From: Amycolatopsis keratiniphila subsp. keratiniphila
GTDB taxonomy: Bacteria > Actinomycetota > Actinomycetes > Mycobacteriales > Pseudonocardiaceae
DNA: 64,000 bases
Reading direction: 5' to 3'
NCBI RefSeq assembly: GCF_001620365.2
Contig: NZ_LQMT02000029.1
Location: 62,001-126,000, forward strand
Position 1 is the stretch's first letter. Every line of letters starts with the position of its first letter. The position numbers and the translations under genes are program-made. Positions 1-7,857 of this stretch are shown piece after piece. The notes beneath the pieces are model-generated. The model searched no databases. It saw only the letters and a program-made list of their open reading frames with translations, and was not told the DNA's origin.

Positions 1-1
1 C

Positions 2-1087
2 ACCGGCAGCCGCCGCCGGTTCCTGCTCTTCGGCGGTATCGGCGTGTCGATCCTCTTCGCGGCCCTGTTCGCCCACCCCGGCTTCGGCGGCCCGGTGCCC
101 GACGCGATCTACGTCGTCGTCGTGTTCCTGTTGTGCGCCACCGCGTACGCGTTCTTCCAGGTGCCGTTCAACGCGTTGCCCGCCGAACTGACCGACAACG
201 CCGACGAACGCACGAAGCTGACCAGCATCCGGATCGGCTTCCTCGCGGTCGCCATCCTGATCTGCGGCGGCGGGGCCCCGGCGATCACCGAACTCGTCGG
301 CGGCGTCACCGGTTACCGCGTCATGGGCGTGTTCATCGCCGTGATCATCCTGCTGGCGACCCTCGGCGTGTACTTCGGGCTGAAGGACGCGCCGGTCGGC
401 GCGCTGCGGCCGAACACGGTGAGCCCGCGTGAACTGCTCCGGACACTCGCGCAGTGGCGGCCGTTCCGCTGGCTGCTCGGCGTCTACTTCGTCCAGGCGC
501 TCGGTATCGGCACGGTGCTGGCCGCGATCCCGTTCTTCGCCGAGCGGATCCTCGGCAGTTCCGGCTACGCCACGGTCCTGTTCGTCGGTTTCGTCGGTCC
601 GGCGCTGCTGACGATGCCGTTGTGGCCCAAGCTCGGGGCGAGTGTCGGGAAGCTCGTCGGGTTCCGGCTCGCCACCGCCGCGTTCGGCGTCGGTCTGTTC
701 GGGCTTCTCGGCGCGAAGGTGTTCCCGTTCCCCGTCACGATGGTGTTCGTCGCCTTCTGCGGCGTCGGCTACGCGGGGATCTCGGTGTTCCCGCTGGCGA
801 TCCTGCCGGATCTGATCAGCGACGAAGAGGAGCGGACCGGGGAGACCAGGGCCGGGGTGGCGGCCGGGGTCTGGACCGCGTCCGAAACGCTGGGACTGGC
901 GCTCGGCCCGGGGATCTGGGGACTGGTGCTGCAGTTCGGCGGCTACCAGTCCAGCCTCGCGCCGGGTGCCGCGCAACCGGACAGCGCGCTGACGGCGATC
1001 CTGCTCGGCGCGTCGATCCTCCCGGCGGTGCTGATCCTGTTCGGTATCCCGCTGCTGCGCAGGTCGGTCCTGGAGCGCCGGTCGTGA
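2..1087 (+). CDS. GPH-family MFS sugar/cation symporter (5' end cut by window)
   Basis: The frame is open from the left edge and begins with TGSRRRFLLFGG, the conserved loop after the first helices of glycoside-pentoside-hexuronide symporters (MFS_2), so the true start lies upstream. About 360 residues remain, with roughly ten hydrophobic helices and a central cytoplasmic loop near LRPNTVSPRELL. The family couples sugar or related solute uptake to H+ or Na+ at the cytoplasmic membrane; the substrate cannot be read from sequence. The stop overlaps the GTG of the PLP enzyme (GTGA), so the two are translated together and the carrier may move that enzyme's substrate or product, which is an inference. 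Confidence 0.85.
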   Translation, partial: TGSRRRFLLFGGIGVSILFAALFAHPGFGGPVPDAIYVVVVFLLCATAYAFFQVPFNALPAELTDNADERTKLTSIRIGFLAVAILICGGGAPAITELVGGVTGYRVMGVFIAVIILLATLGVYFGLKDAPVGALRPNTVSPRELLRTLAQWRPFRWLLGVYFVQALGIGTVLAAIPFFAERILGSSGYATVLFVGFVGPALLTMPLWPKLGASVGKLVGFRLATAAFGVGLFGLLGAKVFPFPVTMVFVAFCGVGYAGISVFPLAILPDLISDEEERTGETRAGVAAGVWTASETLGLALGPGIWGLVLQFGGYQSSLAPGAAQPDSALTAILLGASILPAVLILFGIPLLRRSVLERRS

Positions 1088-2484
1088 CCGCCGAGGACAT
1101 CCTGAAGGAGCTTCGGGAACTTCGGGCGGGGGACCTGCCGACCCACGGCGGCCGGACGCTCGCGTACGTCTACGACAGCGGTCTGTCCGAAGTGGACGAA
1201 CTCGGCTCCGCCGCGCACGCGCTGGCCTCGTCGGCCAACGGGCTCGATCCGACGGCTTTCCCGAGCCTGCTGCGGATGGAGAACGACCTCGTCGGCACCG
1301 CCGCGCGGCTGCTGGGCGGTACGGCGGAGACGGTCGGTTCCGTGACCTCGGGCGGTACGGAGTCGTGCATGCTCGCCGTCCTGGCCGCTCGCGACGCGCG
1401 TCCGGACGTGGCTACGCCGAACATCGTGCTGCCCACGACCGCGCACGCCGCGTTCCACAAAGCGGCGCATTTCTTCGGCGTGCACGTGGTCGCGGTGCCG
1501 GTCGATCCGGTGAGCTTCCGCGCCGTCCCCGAGGCGATGGCAGCCGCGGTCGACGAGAGCACGGTGCTCGTCGTCGCGAGCGCGCCGTCGTACGCGCACG
1601 GCGTCCTCGACCCGATCCCGGAGATCGCCGCGTTGCTGGACGGCGTCCGGTTCCACGTCGACGCCTGCATCGGCGGCTGGGTGCTGCCGTACCTGGGGCT
1701 CGGCCCGTTCGGCTTCGACGTTCCCGGTGTCACCAGTGTCTCGGTGGACCTCCACAAGTACGCGTACTGCCCGAAAGGCGTGTCGGTCCTGCTGCACGCC
1801 GACGCCGGGCTGCGCCGTTCGCAGTACTTCGCCAGCGCGGACTGGCCCGGCTACACGATGCTGAACACCACGCTGCAGAGCACGCGCTCCGGCGGACCGC
1901 TCGCCGCCGCGTGGGCCGTCGTGCGTCATGTCGGCGAAGAGGGTTACCGGAAGCTGGCTTCCGCGGCGCGCGAGGCGGCCGTGGAGCTCCGTGCCGGGAT
2001 CGGGGCGCTGGACAGGTTGCGGGTCCTCGGCGATCCGGTGTCGACCCTGCTCGCGTTCACCGTGGCGGATGACGCCGGATTCGACCTGTTCACCGTCGCG
2101 GACGAGATGCGCGAGCGTGGTTGGTACGTCCAGCCGCAGTTCGCCCACGAGTCGTCGCCCGCGAACCTGCACCTGACCGTGACGGCCGCCAACCGGGGGA
2201 GCGAGAAGGACTTCCTGGCCGATCTCGCTGGTTCGGTCGCGGCCGCCCGGGAAGCGGGACCGATCGTCGTCGATCCGCAGGTGGCCGAGTTCGTCGCCGC
2301 GCTGGATCCCGCGACGCTGACGCCGGAGCAGTTCGCCGGACTGCTGGCGGCGGCGGGTCTGGGCGGCGGCGCGGGATTGCCCACCCGGATGGCGGAGATC
2401 AACGCCCTGCTGGCCACGGCGCCCGGTCCGCTGCGGGAGCGGCTGCTGCTCGAGTTCCTCGGCGCGCTGTACACGGCCGCCTGA
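1084..2484 (+). CDS. PLP-dependent group II decarboxylase / sphingosine-phosphate lyase-like enzyme
   Basis: 466 residues, aspartate-aminotransferase fold. The cofactor pocket is clear: TSGGTES near residues 88-94, the pyridine-binding Asp in HVDACIGG (D193) and the Schiff-base lysine in SVDLHKYAYCPKG (K225). Architecture and spacing resemble bacterial homologues of sphingosine-1-phosphate lyase and glutamate/tyrosine decarboxylases; reaction and substrate are not decided by the motifs. The GTG start was chosen because it overlaps the transporter stop by four bases; the frame is open further upstream, but only in shadow of the transporter gene. The C-terminal 90 residues are helical and less conserved. 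Ends 76 bases before the next operon. Confidence 0.85.
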   Translation: MTAEDILKELRELRAGDLPTHGGRTLAYVYDSGLSEVDELGSAAHALASSANGLDPTAFPSLLRMENDLVGTAARLLGGTAETVGSVTSGGTESCMLAVLAARDARPDVATPNIVLPTTAHAAFHKAAHFFGVHVVAVPVDPVSFRAVPEAMAAAVDESTVLVVASAPSYAHGVLDPIPEIAALLDGVRFHVDACIGGWVLPYLGLGPFGFDVPGVTSVSVDLHKYAYCPKGVSVLLHADAGLRRSQYFASADWPGYTMLNTTLQSTRSGGPLAAAWAVVRHVGEEGYRKLASAAREAAVELRAGIGALDRLRVLGDPVSTLLAFTVADDAGFDLFTVADEMRERGWYVQPQFAHESSPANLHLTVTAANRGSEKDFLADLAGSVAAAREAGPIVVDPQVAEFVAALDPATLTPEQFAGLLAAAGLGGGAGLPTRMAEINALLATAPGPLRERLLLEFLGALYTAA

Positions 2485-2492
2485 CCCCCCCC

Positions 2493-2542
2493 TTGACGCA
2501 ATCAGTCGGTTGCTATACAAAGTTATAGCAACCGATTGATTG
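2493..2542 (+). promoter_or_regulatory. Promoter with near-perfect 18-bp inverted repeat (ArsR-type operator)
   Basis: A -35-like TTGACG (2493-2498) is followed by two 18-base arms, 2499-2516 and 2525-2542, that are complementary except at one position; the spacer is ACAAAGTT and a -10-like TACAAA (2516-2521) sits in it. The right arm reads ATAGCAACCGATTGATTG. This AT-rich block is unlike its surroundings, sits 18 bases before the SRPBCC start, and the operon encodes an ArsR repressor, so autoregulation is the natural reading. Confidence 0.75.
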
Positions 2543-2560
2543 CTACTTGAGGAGGCTGTC

Positions 2561-2992
2561 GTGGGATTCCCCGACCGGATCGAACGCACCGTCGAGATCG
2601 CCCACCCGCCCGCGAAGGTCTGGGCCGCGCTGACCACGGCCGAGGGTCTGGGCACCTGGTTCGGCAACCAGGCCAGCATCGACCTGCGGCCCGGCGGCGA
2701 CGCCGAGATGAAATGGGACGAGGGGCACAAGGCGACCATGCGCGTCGAGCGCGTGGAAGAGCCCGAGATCTTCGGCTTCACCTGGAACATCTACGGTCTG
2801 CCCGACGACGACCCTCGCCGTACCTACGTCGAGTTCACCCTCGCCCCGAACGGCGGAGGCACGCGGCTCACCGTCGTCGAGACCGGTTTTTCCCAGCTGC
2901 CGGACGACGTCCACCAGGTCGCGTTCGACGGGAACACGAAGGGGTGGGCGGCCGAGCTGGACGAACTGATCGAATACCTCGATGCCGCCTGA
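2561..2992 (+). CDS. SRPBCC (AHSA1/START-like) domain protein
   Basis: 143 residues forming one helix-grip SRPBCC domain: N-terminal strand RIERTVEIAHPPAKVWAAL, the AHSA1-type GLGTWFGN turn, and a C-terminal helix ending ELDELIEYLDAA. The family makes a deep hydrophobic pocket that binds lipids, polyketides or other small ligands; no catalytic residues can be assigned. GTG 2561 is preferred because GGAGG lies at 2551-2555, whereas an in-frame TTG at 2540 lies inside the operator. The 3' end overlaps the ArsR gene by 11 bases. SRPBCC-ArsR pairs are common in actinobacteria; their ligands are mostly unknown. Confidence 0.85.
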   Translation: MGFPDRIERTVEIAHPPAKVWAALTTAEGLGTWFGNQASIDLRPGGDAEMKWDEGHKATMRVERVEEPEIFGFTWNIYGLPDDDPRRTYVEFTLAPNGGGTRLTVVETGFSQLPDDVHQVAFDGNTKGWAAELDELIEYLDAA

Positions 2993-3317
2993 CATCGAAG
3001 CGATCGCCGAACAGGTCTTCGTCGCCTTGGCCGACCCGAGCAGGCGGAGCATCCTCGCCACGCTCGCCTCGGGCGGTCCGGCCACGGCGACCGACCTGGC
3101 CGAACGCCTGCCGATCACTCGGCAGGCCATCGCCAAGCACCTCGCACTGCTCACCGACGCCGGCCTGGTGACCCCGGAACAAGGGGAGCGGCGCCGCGTC
3201 CGCTACCGGCTGCACTCGGCGCCGATGCAGGTCGCCCAGCAGTTCCTCGCCGCGCTCGCCCGCGATTGGGACGGGCCGCTCGCGGCTCTGAAAGACCATT
3301 TGGAGGGTTCAGCATGA
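2982..3317 (+). CDS. ArsR-family winged-helix repressor
   Basis: 111 residues. A helix-turn-helix follows the IAEQVFVALADPSRRSILATL start, with recognition helix region ITRQAIAKHLALLTDAGLV and wing RRRVRYRLH. There is no CxC metal-binding motif in the recognition helix, so this is not a typical metal sensor; it belongs to the SRPBCC-associated ArsR group. It overlaps the gene before it by 11 bases and the one after by ATGA, placing it inside the operon that starts at the palindrome at 2499-2542. I infer that it represses that promoter and that a small organic ligand relieves it. Confidence 0.88.
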   Translation: MPPDIEAIAEQVFVALADPSRRSILATLASGGPATATDLAERLPITRQAIAKHLALLTDAGLVTPEQGERRRVRYRLHSAPMQVAQQFLAALARDWDGPLAALKDHLEGSA

Positions 3318-3763
3318 GCTTCACGACGAGCTTCACCGTGGACCGGACGCCGCGGCAGGTCTACGACGCCTTCACCGACGTCCGCCGGTGGTGGTCGGAA
3401 GAGATCGAGTACACCGGCGACGAGTTCGAGTACCACTACGAGGAGGTTCACCGCTGCCGGATCCGGATCACCGAGTCCGTGCCGGGCCGCAAGGTCTCCT
3501 GGCTGGTCCTCGAGAACCACTTCGACTTCACCCGCGACGACACCGAATGGGTCGGCACCACGATCACCTTCGAGATCGAGGAGAAGGACGGCAAGACCGA
3601 AGCGCGCTTCACCCATCACGGGCTCGTCCCGGAGTACGAATGCTTCGACGTCTGCCACAAGGCGTGGACCTTCTACGTCGGCACCAGCCTGCGGGACCTG
3701 ATCACCACCGGCGAGGGGCAGCCGAACCGGCAGAGCGTGCTGCCCGCGGAGCTGGCGCGATGA
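3314..3763 (+). CDS. Second SRPBCC domain protein
   Basis: 149 residues, one SRPBCC/polyketide-cyclase-like domain: FTVDRTPRQVYDAFTDVRRWWSEEI at the N terminus, a beta-rich middle with WLVLENHFDF, and a C-terminal helix with GTSLRDLITTGEG. The WWSEEIEYTGDEFEYHYEEVHRC variant separates it from the first copy at 2561, so this is not a recent duplication. It starts on the ATGA shared with arsR and its stop overlaps the DUF899 start, so all four genes should be on one transcript. It carries two cysteines (RCRIR, FDVCHK). Ligand and role are unknown. Confidence 0.85.
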   Translation: MSFTTSFTVDRTPRQVYDAFTDVRRWWSEEIEYTGDEFEYHYEEVHRCRIRITESVPGRKVSWLVLENHFDFTRDDTEWVGTTITFEIEEKDGKTEARFTHHGLVPEYECFDVCHKAWTFYVGTSLRDLITTGEGQPNRQSVLPAELAR

Positions 3764-4452
3764 ACACCGTGTCCGCGGCCGAATGGGAGGAAGCGCGCCT
3801 TCGGTTGCTGGTGAAGGAAAAGGAGCTGACCCGTGCTCGCGACGCGCTCGCGGCCGAGCGGCGGCGGATGCCGTGGCTCGCGATCGAGAAGCCGTACGAG
3901 TTCGAAGGACCGTCCGGGACGGTGAACCTGCTCGACCTGTTCGAGGGACGCCGTCAGCTGATCGTCTACCGGGCCTTCTTCGATCCCGGCGTGGAGGGCT
4001 TCCCCGACCACGCCTGCAAAGGCTGCTCGCTGGTCGCCGACCAGGTCGCGCACGTCGCGCATCTGAACGCCCGCGACACCACGCTGGCCTTCGCCTCGCG
4101 AGGCACGCAGCCGGACATCGCGCGGCTGAAGACGCGGATGGGCTGGACGATGCCGTGGTACACGATAACCAGTGACTTCGACGTCGATTTCGGCGTGGAC
4201 GAGTGGCACGGGACCAATGCCTTCATCCGCGAGGGTGATCAGGTGTTCCGGACGTACTTCGTCAACGATCGCGGCGACGAGACGATGGGCAGCACCTGGA
4301 GCTACCTCGACATCACCGCGCTGGGGCGGCAGGAGGAGTGGGAGGACTCGCCCGAGGGCTACCCGCAGACGCCGCCATACGAATGGTGGAACTGGCACGA
4401 CGCCTACGAGGAACCCGCGTCGTCCGGTGGCGGGTGCTGCTCGGGGTCGTGA
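3760..4452 (+). CDS. DUF899 thioredoxin-fold protein
   Basis: 230 residues of the DUF899 family, thioredoxin-like proteins with no known reaction. The helical N terminus (EWEEARLRLLVKEKELTRARD) is followed by RMPWLAIEKPYEFEG, then a peroxiredoxin-like segment containing DHACKGCSLVADQ, whose CKGC resembles a CxxC redox pair, and a conserved aromatic C terminus with PYEWWNWHDAYEE. The chain ends SSGGGCCSGS, an unusual Cys-Cys tail. Last gene of the palindrome-controlled operon (ATGA overlap with the SRPBCC gene); a redox role alongside SRPBCC ligand binding is only an inference. Confidence 0.8.
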   Translation: MNTVSAAEWEEARLRLLVKEKELTRARDALAAERRRMPWLAIEKPYEFEGPSGTVNLLDLFEGRRQLIVYRAFFDPGVEGFPDHACKGCSLVADQVAHVAHLNARDTTLAFASRGTQPDIARLKTRMGWTMPWYTITSDFDVDFGVDEWHGTNAFIREGDQVFRTYFVNDRGDETMGSTWSYLDITALGRQEEWEDSPEGYPQTPPYEWWNWHDAYEEPASSGGGCCSGS

Positions 4453-4473
4453 GCCTGGGCTAGGGTCCGGCCG

Positions 4474-5889
4474 GTGGAGAGTCTGTTTCTGACCCGGGTG
4501 CTGGACGCGCTTCGATCGGGTGGCGACGAGGTGCTGTTCGTCCAGGACGGCGTGGAGACCGGCTACGGGCAGGCGCTCGAACTCGTACGCCGGATGTACG
4601 CGGGACTGCCCGAGGGCGGGGTGGTCGCCATCGACGCCGGCAACCGGCCCGAAACGGTCCTCCTGCAGATTGCCGCCCAGCTGCGGGGTTCGACGGTCCT
4701 CCTCGTCGCCGCGTCGGCGAGTGCGCCGGATCGCCTCGCCGCGGTCGAGGCGGCAGGGGTCACGACCCTGGTGGCCGAGCACGCGGCGGACTGGCCCGAC
4801 GGCGACGCGAGGGTGACCTCGCTCGACGAACTGGTGGACCAAGACGGTACCGACCCGGCGGAAGTGCCGGGGTCGGTCGCCGTCGTGTTCCCCACCGGTG
4901 GCACCACCGGAACGCCCAAACTCATCCGGCACAGCGGGATCTACGACGGGATGGCCCATATCTTCGCGCCGGATCCGGCGGGGCCGGGCCGCACCCTGCT
5001 GATCGCGCCGATGACGCATATGACCGGCAACGCCACCGTGCTGGGCGCGATCCTGCGGCGGGAAAGCGTGGTGCTGCTGCGGGGTTTCGACGCGGGCGCC
5101 GTACTGGAGGCGATCGCGGAACACCGGATCACCTCGTTGTCCCTCACCCCCGCGCGGCTGGCGGCGGTGCTCGACCATCCGGCCATGACGTCGACCGACG
5201 TCGGCAGTGTGCGGCAGCTTTCCCTGGGTGCCGCCCCGCTTCCGCCGCGGCGGCTGGCCCAGGCACTCGACGTGTTCGGGCCGGTGGTCGGGCAGGGATA
5301 CGGGCTCACCGAGGCGCCGATGATCGCGAGCATTTCCGCGGCGGAACTCGACGGGCGGCCGGAGCGGCTCGAGTCCGTCGGCCGGATCGTCCCCGGTATG
5401 GAGGCCCGGATCGACGACGGCGAGGTCCTGGTCCGCGGACTGTCCATGATGGACGGCTACCACGGTTCGGCGCCGATCGGGGACGGCTGGCTGCGGACCG
5501 GCGATCTCGGGCGGTTCGACGACGAGGGCTATCTCTACCTGCTGGACCGGGCGAACGACGTCATCATCACCGGCGAGCACGGCACCAAGGTGTACTCGAC
5601 CGTGGTCGAGAACGCGCTCGCGCGGCATCCGCTGATCCGTTCCGTTGCCGTGTTCGGTGTGCCGGGCGACGACGGCGAGGGCGAACGGGTCCACGCCGTG
5701 GTGGTCGCCTCGGGAGAGCTGTCGGCCGAGGAAGTCCGGGCCCACGCCAGGGAGTTCTTCGGGCGGGAGCATTTCGTACCGTCCGATGTGGACTTCACCG
5801 GCGCGCTGCCGCTGACGGCCATCGGCAAGATCGACAAGCGGGCGCTCCGGGCACCGTTCTGGGCCGGGCACCGCCGCCGTATCGCGTGA
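4474..5889 (+). CDS. AMP-binding acyl-CoA synthetase / adenylating enzyme
   Basis: 471 residues of the ANL superfamily. Motifs are intact: phosphate loop PTGGTTGTPK, GYGLTEAP, the ribose-binding RTGDLGRFDDEGY, hinge region DRANDVIITGEHG and the catalytic C-terminal lysine in TAIGKIDKRALR. It should activate a carboxylate with ATP and pass it to CoA or a carrier; no carrier gene lies nearby and substrate specificity is not readable. It is shorter than usual for the family (about 500-550), mainly through a compact N-terminal subdomain. GTG 4474 follows the DUF899 stop by 21 bases, so it may be read from the same transcript. Confidence 0.82.
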   Translation: MESLFLTRVLDALRSGGDEVLFVQDGVETGYGQALELVRRMYAGLPEGGVVAIDAGNRPETVLLQIAAQLRGSTVLLVAASASAPDRLAAVEAAGVTTLVAEHAADWPDGDARVTSLDELVDQDGTDPAEVPGSVAVVFPTGGTTGTPKLIRHSGIYDGMAHIFAPDPAGPGRTLLIAPMTHMTGNATVLGAILRRESVVLLRGFDAGAVLEAIAEHRITSLSLTPARLAAVLDHPAMTSTDVGSVRQLSLGAAPLPPRRLAQALDVFGPVVGQGYGLTEAPMIASISAAELDGRPERLESVGRIVPGMEARIDDGEVLVRGLSMMDGYHGSAPIGDGWLRTGDLGRFDDEGYLYLLDRANDVIITGEHGTKVYSTVVENALARHPLIRSVAVFGVPGDDGEGERVHAVVVASGELSAEEVRAHAREFFGREHFVPSDVDFTGALPLTAIGKIDKRALRAPFWAGHRRRIA

Positions 5890-5948
5890 GCCGGGGGAAC
5901 TCGGTCGGGTGAGAGCGCTGCTGGGCTCGTATGCCGGTGCTACCGTCC

Positions 5949-5960
5949 GCCTGATCAGGC
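5949..5960. promoter_or_regulatory. Perfect 12-bp palindrome before the His-rich gene
   Basis: GCCTGATCAGGC is a perfect inverted repeat 25 bases upstream of the start codon, in the position of a promoter or operator. A -10-like GCTACCGT lies just before it. No match to a zinc-repressor site is obvious. The assignment is tentative. Confidence 0.35.
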
Positions 5961-5985
5961 ATTTCCGCACAGGAAGGACCCGGTG

Positions 5986-6282
5986 ATGACCGCCGCACAC
6001 ATCGAACACGCCGGCCACACGCACGTTCACGGCGAAGGATGCGGCCATGTCGCCGTACCCCACGGAGACCACGTCGACTACGTGCACGACGGGCATCTGC
6101 ACCGCGCCCACGACGGACACTTCGACGAGTGCGAGACCGGCGATCACGTCCCGCACCAGGGTCACGACCACGCCCACGGCGAGGGCTGCGGCCATGTCGC
6201 GGTGCCGCACGGCGATCACGTCGACTACCTGCACGACGGCCACCGCCACGCCGCGCACGGGGACCACTACGACGACCACTGA
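5986..6282 (+). CDS. Histidine-rich metal-binding protein with two tandem repeats
   Basis: 98 residues, about a quarter of them His, with many Asp. Two copies of a roughly 36-residue unit are joined by a short linker: the first runs HVHGEGCGHVAVPHGDHVDY..., the second HAHGEGCGHVAVPHGDHVDY.... Each has one Cys inside GEGCGH; a third Cys is in FDECETGDH. There is no signal peptide or membrane segment. Such proteins occur beside zinc genes in actinobacteria and are sometimes labelled zinc transporter components; storage or buffering of Zn2+ or another divalent metal is the better inference. ATG 5986 was chosen because AGGAAGG lies about 10 bases upstream. It converges on the COG0523/ribosomal-protein operon. 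Confidence 0.75.
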   Translation: MTAAHIEHAGHTHVHGEGCGHVAVPHGDHVDYVHDGHLHRAHDGHFDECETGDHVPHQGHDHAHGEGCGHVAVPHGDHVDYLHDGHRHAAHGDHYDDH

Positions 6283-6300
6283 CCTCGTCCGCTCGTGCCC

Positions 6301-6359
6301 AAGTACATGAAGGCCTCCTTCCTTGCGCTAGACGCAAGGAAGGGGGCCTTCATGTACTT
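6301..6359. terminator. Bidirectional hairpin terminator, 27-bp arms
   Basis: Arms 6301-6327 and 6333-6359 are complementary at 26 of 27 positions around a five-base loop. It lies between the convergent His-rich gene and cobW operon. Its core GAAGGCCTCC belongs to the GAAGGCC-type hairpin family seen elsewhere in the window. Confidence 0.85.
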
Positions 6360-6371
6360 GCCGCAGGCTAG

Positions 6372-7445
6372 TCAGTGGACGTGTACCGCTTCCCACTCCG
6401 GAAACGGATCCGAACCCGCCGGACCGCCCGCCAGACAGGCCTGAAGCGAGTCCAGCAGCGCGTCCTTCTCCAGCCCCACACCGATGAACACGAGTTCCTG
6501 CCGCGGTGCCTCCTCGACCCCCTGTGGCTCGAACCGGGCGACCGAACCGGCCTGCGACCACAGCCCGGTCACCCCCGGCCGCGACGCCAGCGAGAAGAAC
6601 CCCTTCGACCGCAGGACCGTCCCGAACTCCCCGGTGTCGAGCCGCCCGACGAAGTCCCACAACCGTTCCGGATCGAAGGCGAGCGAGGCACGGAACACGA
6701 CACTGGAGATCCCGTACTCCTCCGTCTCCGGCACGTGGTCACCGTTGAGTTCCGCCACCCACCCGGGTGCTTCCTGTGCCCGCTCGACGTCGTAGCGTCC
6801 GGTGCCGAGCACCCGGTCGAGCGGGACGCGGCCGTGGGTCGCGACGACGACCTCGGCGGCCGGATTGAGCCGTCGCAACACCGCCGTCAGCCGGTCTAGG
6901 GAGAGAGCCGGGACGAGGTCCGCCTTGTTCAGCAGGAGGACGTCCGCGAACTCGATCTGGTCCATCAGCAGGTCGCTGACCGTCCGCTCGTCCCCCTCGT
7001 ACTGGTCCAGCCCGCGTTCGGTCAGGCCGTCCCCGGCGGCCAGTTCCCGCTCGAAGTTCACCGCGTCGACCACGGTCACCATCGTGTCGAGCCGCGCGGA
7101 GTCCAGGAACGAGAACGTCGCCGCCACCGGCATCGGCTCGGAGATCCCGCTCGATTCGATGAGCAGGTAGTCGAACCGCCCGTCCTCGCACAGCCGCGAG
7201 ACCTCCTCCAGGAGGTCGTCGCGCAAGGTGCAGCAGATGCAGCCGTTGGTCATCTCGACCAGCCGTTCCTCGGTGCGGGACAGGCTGTTCCCGTCCCGCA
7301 CCAGCGCGGCGTCGATGTTGACCTCGCTCATGTCGTTCACGATCACCGCCACCCGCAGCCCGTCGCGGTTGGCGAGGACGTGGTTGAGCACGGTCGTCTT
7401 GCCGGCGCCGAGGAACCCGGACAGCACCGTGACCGGCGTCGTCAC
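6372..7445 (-). CDS. COG0523 (CobW-like) zinc metallochaperone GTPase
   Basis: 357 residues. The G domain is intact: Walker A GFLGAGKT (about 10-17), the metal-binding NGCICC motif (C69, C71, C72), Walker B ESSGISEP, and the guanine-specificity NKAD motif, followed by the CobW C-terminal domain. COG0523 GTPases bind zinc or cobalt at CxCC and hand the metal to client enzymes when it is scarce. GTG 7445 is preferred: AAGGTGGGAA precedes it and it lies at the end of rpmF2. Last gene of a leftward operon (cobW-like, rpmE2, rpmF2, this gene). Neighbouring zinc-free ribosomal proteins make a zinc-starvation role likely. Confidence 0.88.
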   Translation of the reverse strand: MTTPVTVLSGFLGAGKTTVLNHVLANRDGLRVAVIVNDMSEVNIDAALVRDGNSLSRTEERLVEMTNGCICCTLRDDLLEEVSRLCEDGRFDYLLIESSGISEPMPVAATFSFLDSARLDTMVTVVDAVNFERELAAGDGLTERGLDQYEGDERTVSDLLMDQIEFADVLLLNKADLVPALSLDRLTAVLRRLNPAAEVVVATHGRVPLDRVLGTGRYDVERAQEAPGWVAELNGDHVPETEEYGISSVVFRASLAFDPERLWDFVGRLDTGEFGTVLRSKGFFSLASRPGVTGLWSQAGSVARFEPQGVEEAPRQELVFIGVGLEKDALLDSLQACLAGGPAGSDPFPEWEAVHVH

Positions 7446-7600
7446 TTCCCACCTTCGTGGAAATGCCTCATCAGCTTGCGCGGCACGAGTTTCGTCTCGC
7501 CGTTCACCTTGATCGGCACCAGATCCGGCACGGCCGCCTTCCACTGCGAGCGACGGGACCGGGTGTTGCTACGCGACATCTTCCGCTTCGGGACGGCCAT
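7442..7600 (-). CDS. rpmF: Ribosomal protein L32, cysteine-free paralogue
   Basis: 52 residues, beginning AVPKRKMSRSNTRSRRSQWK, diagnostic for bacterial L32. The two zinc-binding Cys pairs of the usual L32 are absent; there is no cysteine at all. Such C-minus forms replace the zinc-containing form in the large subunit when zinc is short, freeing the metal. The start overlaps the rpmE2 stop by one base and the stop overlaps the next COG0523 gene, so translation is coupled. A C-plus copy should exist elsewhere in the genome. Confidence 0.92.
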   Translation of the reverse strand: MAVPKRKMSRSNTRSRRSQWKAAVPDLVPIKVNGETKLVPRKLMRHFHEGGK

Positions 7601-7857
7601 TACTTCGACCCTCCGCGACGGCCGTAGCGGCGGTGGAACTTCTCGACCTGCCCGGCGCTGTCCATGATCCGCTGATTGCCGGTCCAGAACGGATGCGACC
7701 ACGAGCTGATCTCGACGTTCACCAGCGGGTAGGTGTTGCCGTCGGTCCACTCGATGGTCTGCTCCGAGGTGGCTGTGGAGCGGGTCAGGAAGGCGTCCCC
7801 GGTGGAGAGATCCTTGAACACCACAGGGTGGTAGTCGGGGTGGATTCCCGGTTTCAC
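7600..7857 (-). CDS. rpmE2: Ribosomal protein L31 type B, cysteine-free
   Basis: 85 residues, starting MKPGIHPDYHPVVFKDLSTG and containing the type B signature SSWSHPFWTGNQR. No CxxC zinc ribbon is present, as expected of the zinc-independent L31 that displaces the zinc form from the central protuberance under zinc limitation. The GTG start shares GTGA with the stop of the upstream COG0523-like gene. Part of the leftward half of the divergent zinc island. Confidence 0.93.
   Translation of the reverse strand: MKPGIHPDYHPVVFKDLSTGDAFLTRSTATSEQTIEWTDGNTYPLVNVEISSWSHPFWTGNQRIMDSAGQVEKFHRRYGRRGGSK

Noticed and set aside
3673..6279. An 868-codon minus-strand open frame across DUF899 and the AMP-binding gene
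   Set aside because: It covers three well-supported genes on the other strand and has no recognisable domain.
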